From JAZKBN01 sp040388605 (GTDB lineage Bacteria > Bacteroidota > Bacteroidia > Cytophagales > Flexibacteraceae), in the NCBI GenBank assembly GCA_040388605.1, contig JAZKBN010000044.1:62001-126000 (forward strand): 64,000 bases of DNA, written 5' to 3'. The notes under the pieces were generated by a model. That model worked only from the letters and a program-made list of their open reading frames with translations, was not told the DNA's origin and made no database searches. A program made the translations under genes and the position numbers. This document shows, one piece after another, positions 28,101 to 36,225 of this stretch (within the stretch, counting starts at the first letter, position 1; every line of letters starts with the position of its first letter).

Positions 28101-28923
28101 GAATTAAGGTCATTTTCTCATCAGGCTTATCAGGATTGGCGCGGTTAGATTTAAGTATTGGCCCGGATATTGTTCCTGCCACGAGGTCATAGTTATATTC
28201 GTCAAAAGGCCTGCTGCTTTCCATCTGGAAGCTTCCTGAAAGCTTGCGAGCTGCTGATTTAGTGGTTACGCTAATAACACCACCCAAACCATCACCGTAT
28301 TGGGCCGGAATACCGCCGGTTATAACCGTTAAATCTTCTACTGATTCAACCGGGGGCAAGGTTGCATTACCAAACTGGCGAACACCGTTCACATAATAAG
28401 CGTTGTTAGCCGGGTCGTTACCGCGAATACTGATTCCGGCTCCGTCATCGCTTTGGGTAACACCGCCTTCAAGGGCAATAAGTGAGTTCAAATCACGGCT
28501 TGGGCGTCCGGCCGTTTTCACGTGGCGGTCTCCTTTTGCACCGGGATCAATCAGTTTTTCCTTAAAAGCCACAACTATTACTTCGGGGCCAACAGCTACT
28601 GCTTCAGTCAGAGCGAAATCAAGGAACTGGGTTGCTTCGGCATAAACCTTTACGCCTGTTTGACGTGTGGGTTTATAGCCTACATAACTGGCTTCCACCT
28701 CGTATTCACCCGGGGTAACTGGGTTAATATCGTAGTTACCGTCAAAATCGGCAACTGCGCCGCCTTTAAGCTGCCCGCCTTTGGAAGCCCGTACGTTCGC
28801 AAATGAAATAGGCTGCTTGGTTACAGCATCTAATACCTTACCCCGTATTCTGCCGTTTTGGGCAAACACCATGGGGGCGGCCAGTAAAAGTAAAAATGCA
28901 GTCAGTAAATATTTTCTCATCAT
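25105..28923 (-). CDS. TonB-dependent receptor with N-terminal carboxypeptidase-regulatory-like domain (contains assembly gap)
   Basis: The frame opens at 28992, but MMRKYLLTAFLLLLAAPMVFAQ at 28923/28920 is the credible start. Domains in order are a CarboxypepD_reg-like beta-sandwich (GRIRGKVLDAVTKQPISFANV to FLDFALTE, about 25-115), the TonB plug (GVTQSDDGAGISIRGNDP...YYVNGVRQFG...VITGGIPAQYGDGLGGVISVTT), and a roughly 1000-residue barrel ending RLGISYNF. There is no SusC signature or SusD partner. Ten N at 28060-28069 interrupt the coding sequence, and the residues beside the gap (TCVFLY) do not fit a barrel, so the protein there is unreliable. It is the first gene of the operon with the 1505-residue protein and the PorV/Q barrel. 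The ligand is unknown. Confidence 0.85.
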   Translation of the reverse strand: MMRKYLLTAFLLLLAAPMVFAQNGRIRGKVLDAVTKQPISFANVRASKGGQLKGGAVADFDGNYDINPVTPGEYEVEASYVGYKPTRQTGVKVYAEATQFLDFALTEAVAVGPEVIVVAFKEKLIDPGAKGDRHVKTAGRPSRDLNSLIALEGGVTQSDDGAGISIRGNDPANNAYYVNGVRQFGNATLPPVESVEDLTVITGGIPAQYGDGLGGVISVTTKSAARKLSGSFQMESSRPFDEYNYDLVAGTISGPILKSNRANPDKPDEKMTLILKANTCVFLYXXXXQYNGVRDSDPSAYGYHRPTDQAMEELAKNPVRSILGKYYSNANFWTMNQFQKQGYLLGGYGYSTQFNGNIDIQPYENTLITIGGNLNLNIGQQGTNFNFFNYALNPAGINNDYNMYVRFRQSLNNGSDSKSSPLKNVFYQVQADYSHTYAKYYDPNLKDDLSRYNYVGEFRVKKLDLTIPGAAGLTLNSLSRDSSRLIQQISLNNPNTVYVLRNQDFGLDFVSNKYSNANAVVNNAIKRDDPTNFLGFTQASIANGSLNNFLGAVVNGDNFNIGYSYAGNNAIGTGGFSSPGGNSGYGYTATDQYRLSAQAGADIGHHSIKVGFEFEQRVILAYNGATNLYTRGRALVNKHLYTGSEGSIVTMTPRGRGDTVDVYTDYAVRRDPTTNAVIGQTDFDRNLRASLGLPIDQLINIDAITPDKININQFSVSDIFAGATNPMAYWQGYNAYGVKNNKAVSFFDFFTDTLNRPTDAFRPIYVAGYIEDKFEIENLITLRLGLRVDRFDANTPVLKDRYSLTRLTTAGETDFTKFKDAPARPAGIGDNYAVYVNQSSLQYDNNNQGDYQVVGYRDGGRWFRADGTETQASEITKLGGGTAQPWFTKTFAAEDNLGRNLLNQNKLTFDAFTDFKPQINVLPRLSFSFPISDQAFFYAHYDILTQRPLAAGGGQNYASPVFYYALAQGSGSALFGGNYPYLPNANLKPQKKIDYEMGFQQALTNRSALKFSVFYQEIKDLIQIITVQSAYPSAYQTDGNQDFGISKGAVVEYDFRRIGGTGFGMNASYTLTFAEVSQSNLLGNLSSRIANATLRDVFPATYDQRHNMKFNFDYRVDKGPEIFGGFPLKNAGINFTNILGSGTPYSRLEDNYTNNTFSGLYNGERLPWQFRSNIRVDKNFYFNRSGGHKSTLNVYIYVQNLFNIQNTLGVYARTGSPKDDGYLTSAYGHLQMEGATINQSQVTYQMYYNLLLLNPEFISLPRRTRLGISYNF
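28060..28069. other. Assembly gap (10 N) inside the TonB receptor gene
   Basis: There is a run of exactly ten N. A fixed 10-N run is usually a scaffolding placeholder and not a measured gap. The adjacent bases 28070-28092 include a 10-bp palindrome (ACACATGTGT, 28082-28091) and low-quality-looking coding sequence. Confidence 0.95.
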
Positions 28924-28989
28924 AATCTGCTTCTCTGAGTATAGACCGGACATTTGGGGGACTGTACACCGCCCGGAATAAAACAAGTT

Positions 28990-28997
28990 CAAATGTA
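28990..28997 (-). promoter_or_regulatory. Putative -7 box of the TonB-receptor operon
   Basis: TACATTTG on the minus strand matches TAnnTTTG. The predicted start near 28983 gives a 60-nt leader before the ATG at 28923. No TTG occurs at the usual -33 distance, so an activator may be needed. The 29000-29275 remainder of this gap shows only a weak CCGGG/CCCGG hairpin near 29229-29250. Confidence 0.4.
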
Positions 28998-29275
28998 GGG
29001 ATAATATTGATTTACCCCTGTCGTTGCAGCCATTTATTTGGTTTTTGCGCCGCAGAAACTCATTTTATTCCGTTCAGGTACTATATTTCCAACCCTTACG
29101 TCTTAATTTTCAATATTTTTTTGCCTTCCGTCGAAATTTATTTCAGTTCCGAAACCGGCATTAATGGTATTAATTCTTGCTTTAATATGCCGCCTGTCAT
29201 GTTCCGCATGGCAAAAACATTCCGCTTGCCGGGCGTTTTTATTACCCGGTGAACCCGAAGCATAATGTACTTAGC

Positions 29276-30232
29276 TTAATAAGCCGGCTGCTGCTCACTT
29301 TTCTCTTCAAGAAACAGCCTGATTTTCCTTACCAATACTTCGTTAATTCTCAGGTAAGATTCCTGGGTCCAACCGGCAATGTGCGGCGTCAGGAGCACAT
29401 CGGGCCGGGCCGATAACCGGTTAAATATTTCCTGCTCAGCAGGGGTATAAGAAGACGGCTTCTCGTTTTCAAGAACGTCGAGGGCTGCGCCGCTCAACAG
29501 GCCGGTTTCCAAAGCAGACAGTATATCGGCAGAAATGGTTGCCTGTCCGCGTGCCGTGTTTACAAGCACGGGCCTGCGCTTAAAACGGCTAAGCCATGCA
29601 ATGTTAACCATTCCCCTTGTTTCATCTGTTAAGGGCACATGCAGGCTTATTACATCGGCTTCGTTAAACAGGGTTTCCATATCAGAAAACGTTGCATAAC
29701 TGTCGGGCAATTGGCTCAGGTATTTATCATAGGCCAAAACACGAACATTGAAGCCGCCCAGCTTGCGGGCAAAGGCCCGGCCCATATTTCCATAACCTAT
29801 AATTCCCACGGTTTTGCCGCCGAGCTCAGTGCCGCGGTTGGCCTGCCGTTGCCAGCTGCCTTCCCTCATTTGGCTCCAGGCTATGTGCAAACGGTTCATA
29901 ACACTCAGCAACATGCCCAGGGCATGCTCTCCCACCGCATCGCGGTTCCCTTCGGGGGCATTTATAACCGCTATGTTGCGCTCTTTGCAAAGTGCAAGGT
30001 CAATATCATCAAGCCCTGCGCCGCCACGGCCAATAAAAGCCAAACCGGTTGCCAGGTTCAGCATTTCGGCATCGAGGCGGGTTTTGCTCCTGCCAATAAT
30101 GCCTTGGTATTGTGAAATCACGCTCTTCATCTCGTCCCGTGTTATGTGCGGATAAAAGTCAGACGTTATGCCCGCTTCGGCCAGCATGGTCGGAAGTGTG
30201 TGGTGCATTTCGTCGTAAATGAGGCAATTCAC
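29276..30232 (-). CDS. D-isomer-specific 2-hydroxyacid dehydrogenase (SerA-like)
   Basis: The product is 318 residues. The NAD-binding Rossmann motif is GYGNMG (146-151) in GKTVGIIGYGNMGRAFARKLG, with an Asp after the second strand (LAYDKY). Catalytic Arg lies in NTARGQATI, Glu near LENEKPSSY, and His in TPHIAGWT. There is no ACT domain, so it is the short form; such proteins act as 3-phosphoglycerate, glyoxylate/hydroxypyruvate or similar dehydrogenases. The start shown gives MNCLIYDEMH. It stands alone, divergent from purM. Confidence 0.88.
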   Translation of the reverse strand: MNCLIYDEMHHTLPTMLAEAGITSDFYPHITRDEMKSVISQYQGIIGRSKTRLDAEMLNLATGLAFIGRGGAGLDDIDLALCKERNIAVINAPEGNRDAVGEHALGMLLSVMNRLHIAWSQMREGSWQRQANRGTELGGKTVGIIGYGNMGRAFARKLGGFNVRVLAYDKYLSQLPDSYATFSDMETLFNEADVISLHVPLTDETRGMVNIAWLSRFKRRPVLVNTARGQATISADILSALETGLLSGAALDVLENEKPSSYTPAEQEIFNRLSARPDVLLTPHIAGWTQESYLRINEVLVRKIRLFLEEKSEQQPAY

Positions 30233-30574
30233 TGGCAGGTTGTGGTGGTTATCCTGGTTACCGAGGCTTTAATCAAACGGCAATAAGGCCTGATAAACGG
30301 CAAAAGAAGGAAACCGCAGCGATTATCCAAATTTTCAGCAAAAAAAATATCGGTCTGCCGAATGTTATTATTGGCCATAACCCATCCCCATTTTGTTTTA
30401 ATGTGGCTTTAACCTGTTTTAAATGAATATTTAAAACCAATTTCATGATTCAAAATAAAACCGGGAAAGCATTAAATTTCCCGATTGTAGGTTGGTAAAA
30501 GCATGCCTTACTAAAAATGTCCGCCGTTTTCCGAAGGCTGATATGCCGAATATAAATCTTATTCAGATTCAAAA
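30233..30574. other. Intergenic region between divergent dehydrogenase and purM genes
   Basis: No gene is seen. A direct repeat AAACGGCAA occurs at 30275-30283 and 30295-30303, 20 bp apart and about 45-70 bp upstream of the dehydrogenase start; it could be a regulator site. The rest is AT-rich without recognisable elements until the purM promoter. Confidence 0.4.
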
Positions 30575-30604
30575 TTTGCGGCTTAAGGCTTTTGGCTATT
30601 TTTG
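30575..30604 (+). promoter_or_regulatory. Promoter of purM
   Basis: TTTG (30575-30578), an 18-nt spacer and TATTTTTG (30597-30604) match the phylum consensus. The predicted start is near 30612, about 70 nt before the ATG. A 14-bp palindrome TTTTTCCGGAAAAA (30665-30678) lies in the leader, 3 bp before the start codon. Confidence 0.6.
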
Positions 30605-30681
30605 CATGCGGGTTGTAAACCAAACTAAGCCGACAGCTATTTGCTGTTGTATTCAGCCGAACAATTTTTCCGGAAAAAATT

Positions 30682-31908
30682 ATGACAAGTCCTGGAACCG
30701 GGAATAATCTATTGGCATCAGGCAGTTCCCTGCAAGGCGACCGTTATGCCCAACGCGGGGTTTCGGCTGCCAAGGAAGATGTACATGCGGCAATCAGCGG
30801 CATCAGCAAGGGCCTGTACCCGGGTGCATTCTGTAAAATTGTACCTGACACTTTATCCGGAAGCCAGGATCATTGCCTGCTCATGCATGCCGACGGTGCC
30901 GGAACAAAATCGTCGCTGGCATATATTTACTGGCGGGAAACCGGGGACCTCAGTGTGTGGAAAGGCATAGCGCAGGATGCCATAGTAATGAACCTTGATG
31001 ACCTTATTTGTGCCGGGGTAACAGATAACATACTCCTGAGCAGCACCATTGGTCGTAATAAGGGCCTTATTCCTGCAGAAGTTCTGAAGGCGCTTATTGA
31101 GGGCACCGAAGAAGTTTTACAGGAGCTGCGCGACCTTGGCATTAACATCAGCAGCACAGGAGGCGAAACAGCAGACCTGGGTGACCTTGTGCGCACAGTA
31201 GCCGTAGACAGCACAGTAATTGCCCGCAGCACCCGCAGCCAAATAATTGACAATTATAACATTGCGCCTGGCCAGGTTATAATTGGCCTGGCTTCATCAG
31301 GCCAGGCAGCATACGAAAAGGAATATAACAGTGGTATAGGCAGCAACGGCCTTACTTCGGCCCGGCACGATGTTTTCCATAAAGAATATGCAGCTAAATA
31401 CCCGGAAAGCATAGACCCCAAACTACCTGAAAATGTAGTTTACACAGGCCCTTATCGCCTGACTGACACAGTTCCGGAAATGCCCCTTAACCTGGGTAAG
31501 GCTGTGCTTTCGCCCACAAGAACTTATGCGCCTGTTATCAGGCAGGTGCTGCAAAATATGCGCGGCAGTGTACACGGTCTTATACATTGCAGCGGTGGCG
31601 CCTTAACCAAGGTTGGGCACTTCAGGAAAAACAACGCCTTCATTAAAGACAACCTGCACCCGCTGCCCCCCCTGTTCAAAATAATTCAGCAGGTTTCGGG
31701 TACCCCATGGGAGCAGATGTACAAGGTTTTTAACTGCGGTCAGCGTATGGAAATTTATGCCGATGCCGATGCCGCTGAAGAAATTATTGCCATCAGCCAA
31801 GGTTTCGGAATAGCTGCCCGGGTTACAGGCAGTGTAATACCTGCGACAGCAGGAGAGCTCTGGCTTAAAATACAAAGCCCTTACGGGGAGTTCAGTTATA
31901 ATAATTAA
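30682..31908 (+). CDS. purM: Phosphoribosylformylglycinamidine cyclo-ligase (AIR synthase)
   Basis: The product is 408 residues in the Bacteroidetes form of PurM. The signature LLMHADGAGTKSSLAYIYWRETGDLSVWKGIAQDAIVMNLDDL lies near 70-115, the ISSTGGETADLGDLVRTVAVD block near 155-175, and the C-terminal AIRS domain contains LIHCSGGALTKVGHF. It makes 5-aminoimidazole ribotide from FGAM with ATP in purine synthesis. A clear promoter lies upstream. Rhodanese and cyclophilin genes follow in the same direction after 204 and 141 bp. Confidence 0.93.
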   Translation: MTSPGTGNNLLASGSSLQGDRYAQRGVSAAKEDVHAAISGISKGLYPGAFCKIVPDTLSGSQDHCLLMHADGAGTKSSLAYIYWRETGDLSVWKGIAQDAIVMNLDDLICAGVTDNILLSSTIGRNKGLIPAEVLKALIEGTEEVLQELRDLGINISSTGGETADLGDLVRTVAVDSTVIARSTRSQIIDNYNIAPGQVIIGLASSGQAAYEKEYNSGIGSNGLTSARHDVFHKEYAAKYPESIDPKLPENVVYTGPYRLTDTVPEMPLNLGKAVLSPTRTYAPVIRQVLQNMRGSVHGLIHCSGGALTKVGHFRKNNAFIKDNLHPLPPLFKIIQQVSGTPWEQMYKVFNCGQRMEIYADADAAEEIIAISQGFGIAARVTGSVIPATAGELWLKIQSPYGEFSYNN

Positions 31909-32112
31909 CCGCTTAGCCATTGTAGTCGGTACTGTTAATAAATTATTCAGGCTGATTACCGTAATTTGCGCCCCGGCTTTAAGGTTTCATACTTAATATT
32001 ATAGCCTTCATATTACCTGCTTAAACATTAGCAGGTCAATTATTGTAATATTACCGACCGTTTAACAAAAGCCGGCAACCGCTTATTTATTTGCGGAAAC
32101 CTAAAATACCGT

Positions 32113-32430
32113 ATGACAGAAATTACTCCCGCCGAGCTGCACGAGCTCATTACATCAGGCGCCGATTTCCAGCTGATAGATGTACGCGAGCCCTTTGAAT
32201 ATGAAATTGCCAACCTTGGCGGTACATTAATTCCCCTGGCTGAAATAATAGGTGCCGAGGAAACCATAAGCCGCGACAAGCCTGTTGTGGTGCATTGCCG
32301 CAGCGGCGCCCGCAGCGCAACAGCCATTAAAGCGCTTGAAACCAGGTTCGGGTTTACAAACCTGAGTAATTTAAAAGGCGGTATTCTTGCCTATGCCGAC
32401 CAAATAGACCCCTCATTGGCAAAGTACTGA
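32113..32430 (+). CDS. Rhodanese-like domain protein
   Basis: A single 105-residue rhodanese domain without signal peptide. The active-site loop is HCRSGARS with catalytic Cys62, and the CH2A-like motif is LIDVREPFEYEIANLGG. Small single-domain rhodaneses carry persulfide sulfur for tRNA thiolation, sulfur transfer or redox roles; the partner is not evident from the neighbours. Confidence 0.9.
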   Translation: MTEITPAELHELITSGADFQLIDVREPFEYEIANLGGTLIPLAEIIGAEETISRDKPVVVHCRSGARSATAIKALETRFGFTNLSNLKGGILAYADQIDPSLAKY

Positions 32431-32571
32431 TTACCCGCACATCTGCTTACCATTAATTAAACAATACCAAAACAGGCAGGTTACCGGCCTCGGGCGTTCA
32501 AAAACACCCCTGATTGCCGAAATACTGATAATTTATTGTAATCTTGCCCCGCATTCATTCGTTATACCATT

Positions 32572-33006
32572 ATGACCACTGCAGAAATAAAAACAGCCAA
32601 CGGCACAATGAAAGTGGAGTTTTACGACAACGATGCCCCCGGCACTGTTGCAAACTTCACAAAACTGGCAAAACAAGGCTTTTACGACGGCCTTACTTTT
32701 CACCGTGTAATTCCTGATTTCGTGATACAGGGCGGCTGCCCCAAAGGAACCGGAACAGGCGGACCGGGCTACAAAATCCCGTGTGAAACCACAGGCGGAA
32801 ACCAATACCATGACCGTGGAGTTTTGAGCATGGCGCACGCAGGCCCTAACACCGGTGGTTCACAATTCTTTATTTGTCACAGCCGCAAGCATACAGCACA
32901 CCTTGATGGGGTGCATACCTGCTTTGGCAAAGTTGTTGAAGGCTTAGATGTTATCGACGAAATAAAAGCCGGCGACAAAATAGAGAAAATAACAGTGAAC
33001 GAATAA
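32572..33006 (+). CDS. Cyclophilin-type peptidyl-prolyl cis-trans isomerase
   Basis: The product is 144 residues, a bare cyclophilin domain with no signal peptide, so it is probably cytosolic (PpiB-like). Active-site residues lie in FHRVIPDFVIQGGCP and the following SMAHAGPNTGGSQFFI, and HLDGVHTCFGKV is also typical. It catalyses isomerisation of X-Pro bonds. It is followed after 8 bp by the DedA gene, so the two are co-transcribed. Confidence 0.93.
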   Translation: MTTAEIKTANGTMKVEFYDNDAPGTVANFTKLAKQGFYDGLTFHRVIPDFVIQGGCPKGTGTGGPGYKIPCETTGGNQYHDRGVLSMAHAGPNTGGSQFFICHSRKHTAHLDGVHTCFGKVVEGLDVIDEIKAGDKIEKITVNE

Positions 33007-33014
33007 AAATCCCA

Positions 33015-33695
33015 TTGGAATTCATTTCTCAGTTTTTCGATCAGTTTCATAAAATTACCGACTCCAATTATATTATACAGGTTGGGGGCCTTGCCCTTAT
33101 AACTGCCATTGTATACGCGGAGTCGGGCATTTTCTTTTGTTTCTTTCTGCCCGGCGATTACCTGCTTTTCAGCGCAGGCATATTTTGTGGTACCGGAGAT
33201 TTGAATGTAAGCATCTGGATGCTTGTAACCTGCCTTTTCAGTGCGGCATTCCTGGGTAATTACACCGGTTTCTTCTTCGGGAGGTACTTAGGGCATACGC
33301 TCACCGAACGAAAAGACTCCTTCTTCTTCAAGAAAAAATACCTGGATAATACCCGGCAGGCATTCGACAGGTATGGGGGCCGTGCATTGGTAGTCGGGCG
33401 TTTCCTGCCTATTATACGCACTTTCGCGCCCATATTAGCAGGTATTGTACGCCTGCCTGCATGGCCGTTTTTCTTTTATAATGTATTAGGTGCTTTGCTT
33501 TGGGTGGTTCTGCTGGCTGTTTCGGGCTTTTACCTGGGTGACCATTATAAGCAGGACATTCTGAAATACCTGCCGTATATTATTGCCTGCTTTATAGGCT
33601 TTACGTCTATTACCGTTATCAACTCCTGGCTCAAAATCAGGCGCGATGCGAAAAAAGATGCTTTGGCACAGGCAGATAAAACGCCCACCGTTTAA
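33015..33695 (+). CDS. DedA-family inner-membrane protein
   Basis: 226 residues from TTG at 33015, the only start that keeps the N-terminal amphipathic segment; it begins 8 bp after the cyclophilin stop. The DedA/SNARE-associated signature is visible: YAESGIFFCFFLPGDYLLFSAG, FFFGRYLG, and the basic FLPIIRTFAPILAG motif, followed by transmembrane segments near 165-180 and 190-205. DedA proteins are proposed undecaprenyl-phosphate or phospholipid flippases needed for envelope homeostasis. The tail is lysine-rich and cytosolic. Confidence 0.88.
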   Translation: MEFISQFFDQFHKITDSNYIIQVGGLALITAIVYAESGIFFCFFLPGDYLLFSAGIFCGTGDLNVSIWMLVTCLFSAAFLGNYTGFFFGRYLGHTLTERKDSFFFKKKYLDNTRQAFDRYGGRALVVGRFLPIIRTFAPILAGIVRLPAWPFFFYNVLGALLWVVLLAVSGFYLGDHYKQDILKYLPYIIACFIGFTSITVINSWLKIRRDAKKDALAQADKTPTV

Positions 33696-33728
33696 CACAT
33701 TCCCGATATTTGCGGTGCCGTTTTGCCA

Positions 33729-34874
33729 ATGAAGAAAATCATCTTCGCCGTAACCACTGATCTCAGCTACGACCAGCGTATGCTGCGCACCTGCCGCACC
33801 CTTGCTGCAGCAGGCTATGGCATTACCATAATTGGTCGCCGCAAGCCCGAGAGCAAACATTTAGGACACGAGCCTTATACCCAAAAACGCCTGCGCTGCT
33901 TTTTTCACAGGGGCTGGGTATTTTATGCCGAATTTAATACCAGGCTGTTTTTTAACCTGCTTTTTAGTACTGCCGATGCCATTTGCGCATGTGATACTGA
34001 TACATTGCCGGCAGTTTGGCTCGCAAGCATGCTGAAAAAGACCATACCTGTTTACGATTCGCATGAGTACTTTACCCAAGTGCCCGAATTGCTGCACAGG
34101 CCTGTTACCCGAAAGTTTTGGGAAAGCATAGAGCGCTTTATTATTCCTAAGCTGAAACACTGCTATACTGTAAGCAAGAGCTATGCACGTCAGCTTGAAA
34201 AGCAATACGGAACCAAATTTGCCGTAGTGCGCAATATAAGCCGGCTCGAAGATATACCTGAACCCGAAATTTGGCCCGATTTACCGGTGCCATACCTTAT
34301 CTACACAGGGGCATTAAATGAGGGTCGCGGGCTAGAGGAGGCCATTGAAGCGCTCAGGCATGTGAACTGCAACCTGCTTATTTGCGGCGACGGAGATATT
34401 AAAGAGAAGCTGGAAAAACAAATACGTACAGCCCGCCTGGCCGACCAGGTAAAGCTTGCAGGTTACATTGCCCCTGAAAGGCTGCGCAGACTAACCGCAG
34501 GCGCAATGGCCGGCCTCAACATGCTCCGCAACGACAGCCCGAGCTATTACTACTCGCTTGCCAATAAGTTTTTTGATTATATGCATGCCGGCATTCCCCA
34601 GATATGCAGTAATTTTCCTGAATACCAGGTAATTAATGCCAACAGGCAGGTTGCCCTGCTCTGCGAGCTTTCTGCCGCATCTGTTGAAGATGCTATCCGC
34701 AAATTGCTGGAAGACCCCAACCTGAAACGCAGGCTCAGGAACAATGCCCTGGCCATGCGTAACGAATACAACTGGCAGAAAGAAGGCCATGCCCTTGTAG
34801 ATGTTTGGGATAAAGTTTTTTATACCCGCGGCGTGCCTGAAGAAAAGCTTAGCAGGAAAGAAACAATCAAATAA
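33729..34874 (+). CDS. Glycosyltransferase (GT4/GT1 superfamily)
   Basis: 381 residues from the ATG at 33729 (MKKIIFAVTTDLSYDQRM); a TTG lies two codons upstream. It has a GT-B fold: an N-terminal acceptor domain (DADTLPAVWLAS-type CDTDTLPAVW, YDSHEYFTQVPEL) and a C-terminal donor domain with YTGALNEGRGLEEAIEAL, LLICGDGDIKEKLE and the E-x7-E-like motif in the LANKFFDYMHAGIPQICSNFPEY region. It probably adds a sugar to an envelope polysaccharide. It lies 33 bp after the DedA stop. Confidence 0.85.
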   Translation: MKKIIFAVTTDLSYDQRMLRTCRTLAAAGYGITIIGRRKPESKHLGHEPYTQKRLRCFFHRGWVFYAEFNTRLFFNLLFSTADAICACDTDTLPAVWLASMLKKTIPVYDSHEYFTQVPELLHRPVTRKFWESIERFIIPKLKHCYTVSKSYARQLEKQYGTKFAVVRNISRLEDIPEPEIWPDLPVPYLIYTGALNEGRGLEEAIEALRHVNCNLLICGDGDIKEKLEKQIRTARLADQVKLAGYIAPERLRRLTAGAMAGLNMLRNDSPSYYYSLANKFFDYMHAGIPQICSNFPEYQVINANRQVALLCELSAASVEDAIRKLLEDPNLKRRLRNNALAMRNEYNWQKEGHALVDVWDKVFYTRGVPEEKLSRKETIK

Positions 34875-35157
34875 AACAATTTAATAAACAGCTTTGAAAG
34901 TAAAGATATCAAATAACAGGGCCAAATAACAGCCCAAAATACCGGCTGCTGCATTACAGGCACTATGTTTGCCGTTTTTATTTAAGCTGTTGCAGGCTAA
35001 GCTTTAAACAATTACCCCACAGTTCCATTTTTCAATTTATTATTTCTGCATACCTTGTTTTCAAACCTGCTGAAACAAAAACATGCAGGCTAATAATTAT
35101 CATAGTTTATACAATTTTTATAGCTTAAACAGCATACTATATATAATACACCACACC
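34875..35157. other. AT-rich intergenic region
   Basis: No gene, strong hairpin or consensus promoter was found between the glycosyltransferase and the next membrane-protein gene. Confidence 0.5.
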
Positions 35158-35859
35158 ATGCTGACCTACGACCTTAAAAACACTTTGCTTTGGCTGCACA
35201 TAATAGCCGGAACCCTTGCTCTTGTAATTGGCGCCATACCCATAATAGTACCCAAGGGGAAGCCGATTCATAAAGTAGCCGGGAAAGTATTCCTGTACCT
35301 GATGTTTGCTGCCGCTGTAAGCGGAGCTGTATTAGGTATAGTGGTTGGAAATATGCTCCTGATTTTTATTGGCCTGTTCAGTTTTTACCTAACCTATACA
35401 GGCTACCGGGCCCTGAAGCTGCGCAGGCTCGTGCCTGATTTCAGAATTACCGGCCTTGATGCTGTTTATATCCCGTTTTCGATGCTTACAGGCCTGTTAA
35501 TGTTCAGCCTGGGGCTCATAGACGGTACATTAACATACAGGCTCAACCCTGTAATGCTCATTTTCGGGGCCTTCATGTTCCTGAATGCCGGGCTCGATAT
35601 AAGGAACTATTTCCGTTGGAAAGCAGGCAGCAAAATAAAGGAACAATATGCCGAAATTCGTTGTGCCATGATGCGAATGCATATAGGCCGAAGCATCGGC
35701 AGCTATATAGCCGCCATGACAGCCTTTTTCGTGGTTAACCGGGTATTTCCGCAAGAGGTTTATTATGCGAACTGGTTTTTACCATCGGTGCTGTTTGTGC
35801 CTGTAATTATCAGGTTTTCAAGGAAGTTTAGGGTGAGGAAGGCGGTAATCGGAAAATAA
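35158..35859 (+). CDS. Seven-helix integral membrane protein (DUF2306-like)
   Basis: About 233 residues from ATG at 35158 (MLTYDLKNTLLWLHIIAGTLALVIGAIPI); the frame extends 25 codons further up, but that part is not hydrophobic or conserved-looking. The spacing of hydrophobic segments predicts 6-7 helices. A first-helix His (LHIIAG) and the motif PIHKVAGKVFLYLM are reminiscent of DUF2306/cytochrome b561-like small membrane proteins. There is no haem-site proof. Function unknown. Confidence 0.65.
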   Translation: MLTYDLKNTLLWLHIIAGTLALVIGAIPIIVPKGKPIHKVAGKVFLYLMFAAAVSGAVLGIVVGNMLLIFIGLFSFYLTYTGYRALKLRRLVPDFRITGLDAVYIPFSMLTGLLMFSLGLIDGTLTYRLNPVMLIFGAFMFLNAGLDIRNYFRWKAGSKIKEQYAEIRCAMMRMHIGRSIGSYIAAMTAFFVVNRVFPQEVYYANWFLPSVLFVPVIIRFSRKFRVRKAVIGK

Positions 35860-35889
35860 TTAACTGAAAAAATTAGATCATTCTTTTAA

Positions 35890-36153
35890 ATGTCAGATAA
35901 CGCAATTCTTATTTCAGCTGTTTTGTTATGCTTTACAAGTTCAATAGTTACATTTTACTACAGTAAAAAGGCGGCTTACATTCACTTTGGAATATTCCTG
36001 CTTTATAATCCTGTATTGTTTTACAATTTGGTTTACAATGGCAAATATGGCTCATCGTTTTTATGGTGGTTCTACATATTAGCGCTAAATATTTTGCATT
36101 TTGTTATAATGCTTGCATGGCTTATTTTATATAAAACAAAGCAAAAAAAATGA
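35890..36153 (+). CDS. Small hypothetical membrane protein
   Basis: The product is 87 residues with three predicted transmembrane helices (4-23, 30-48, 56-80) and a lysine-rich C-terminus (YKTKQKK). No family is recognised. It begins 30 bp after the previous gene and is probably co-transcribed. The low complexity and high AT content make the call less certain. Confidence 0.5.
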   Translation: MSDNAILISAVLLCFTSSIVTFYYSKKAAYIHFGIFLLYNPVLFYNLVYNGKYGSSFLWWFYILALNILHFVIMLAWLILYKTKQKK

Positions 36154-36225
36154 ACACTAACTTACCTTATTATACGCAGTGAATCTGAACTTAAAGAATG
36201 AGGCTATATGTAAACCAGAGAAAAA

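Noticed and set aside
25105..28923. SusC-type receptor of a polysaccharide utilisation locus
   Set aside because: No SusD gene is adjacent and the neighbours are T9SS-like; the N-terminal beta-sandwich alone is not specific to SusC.
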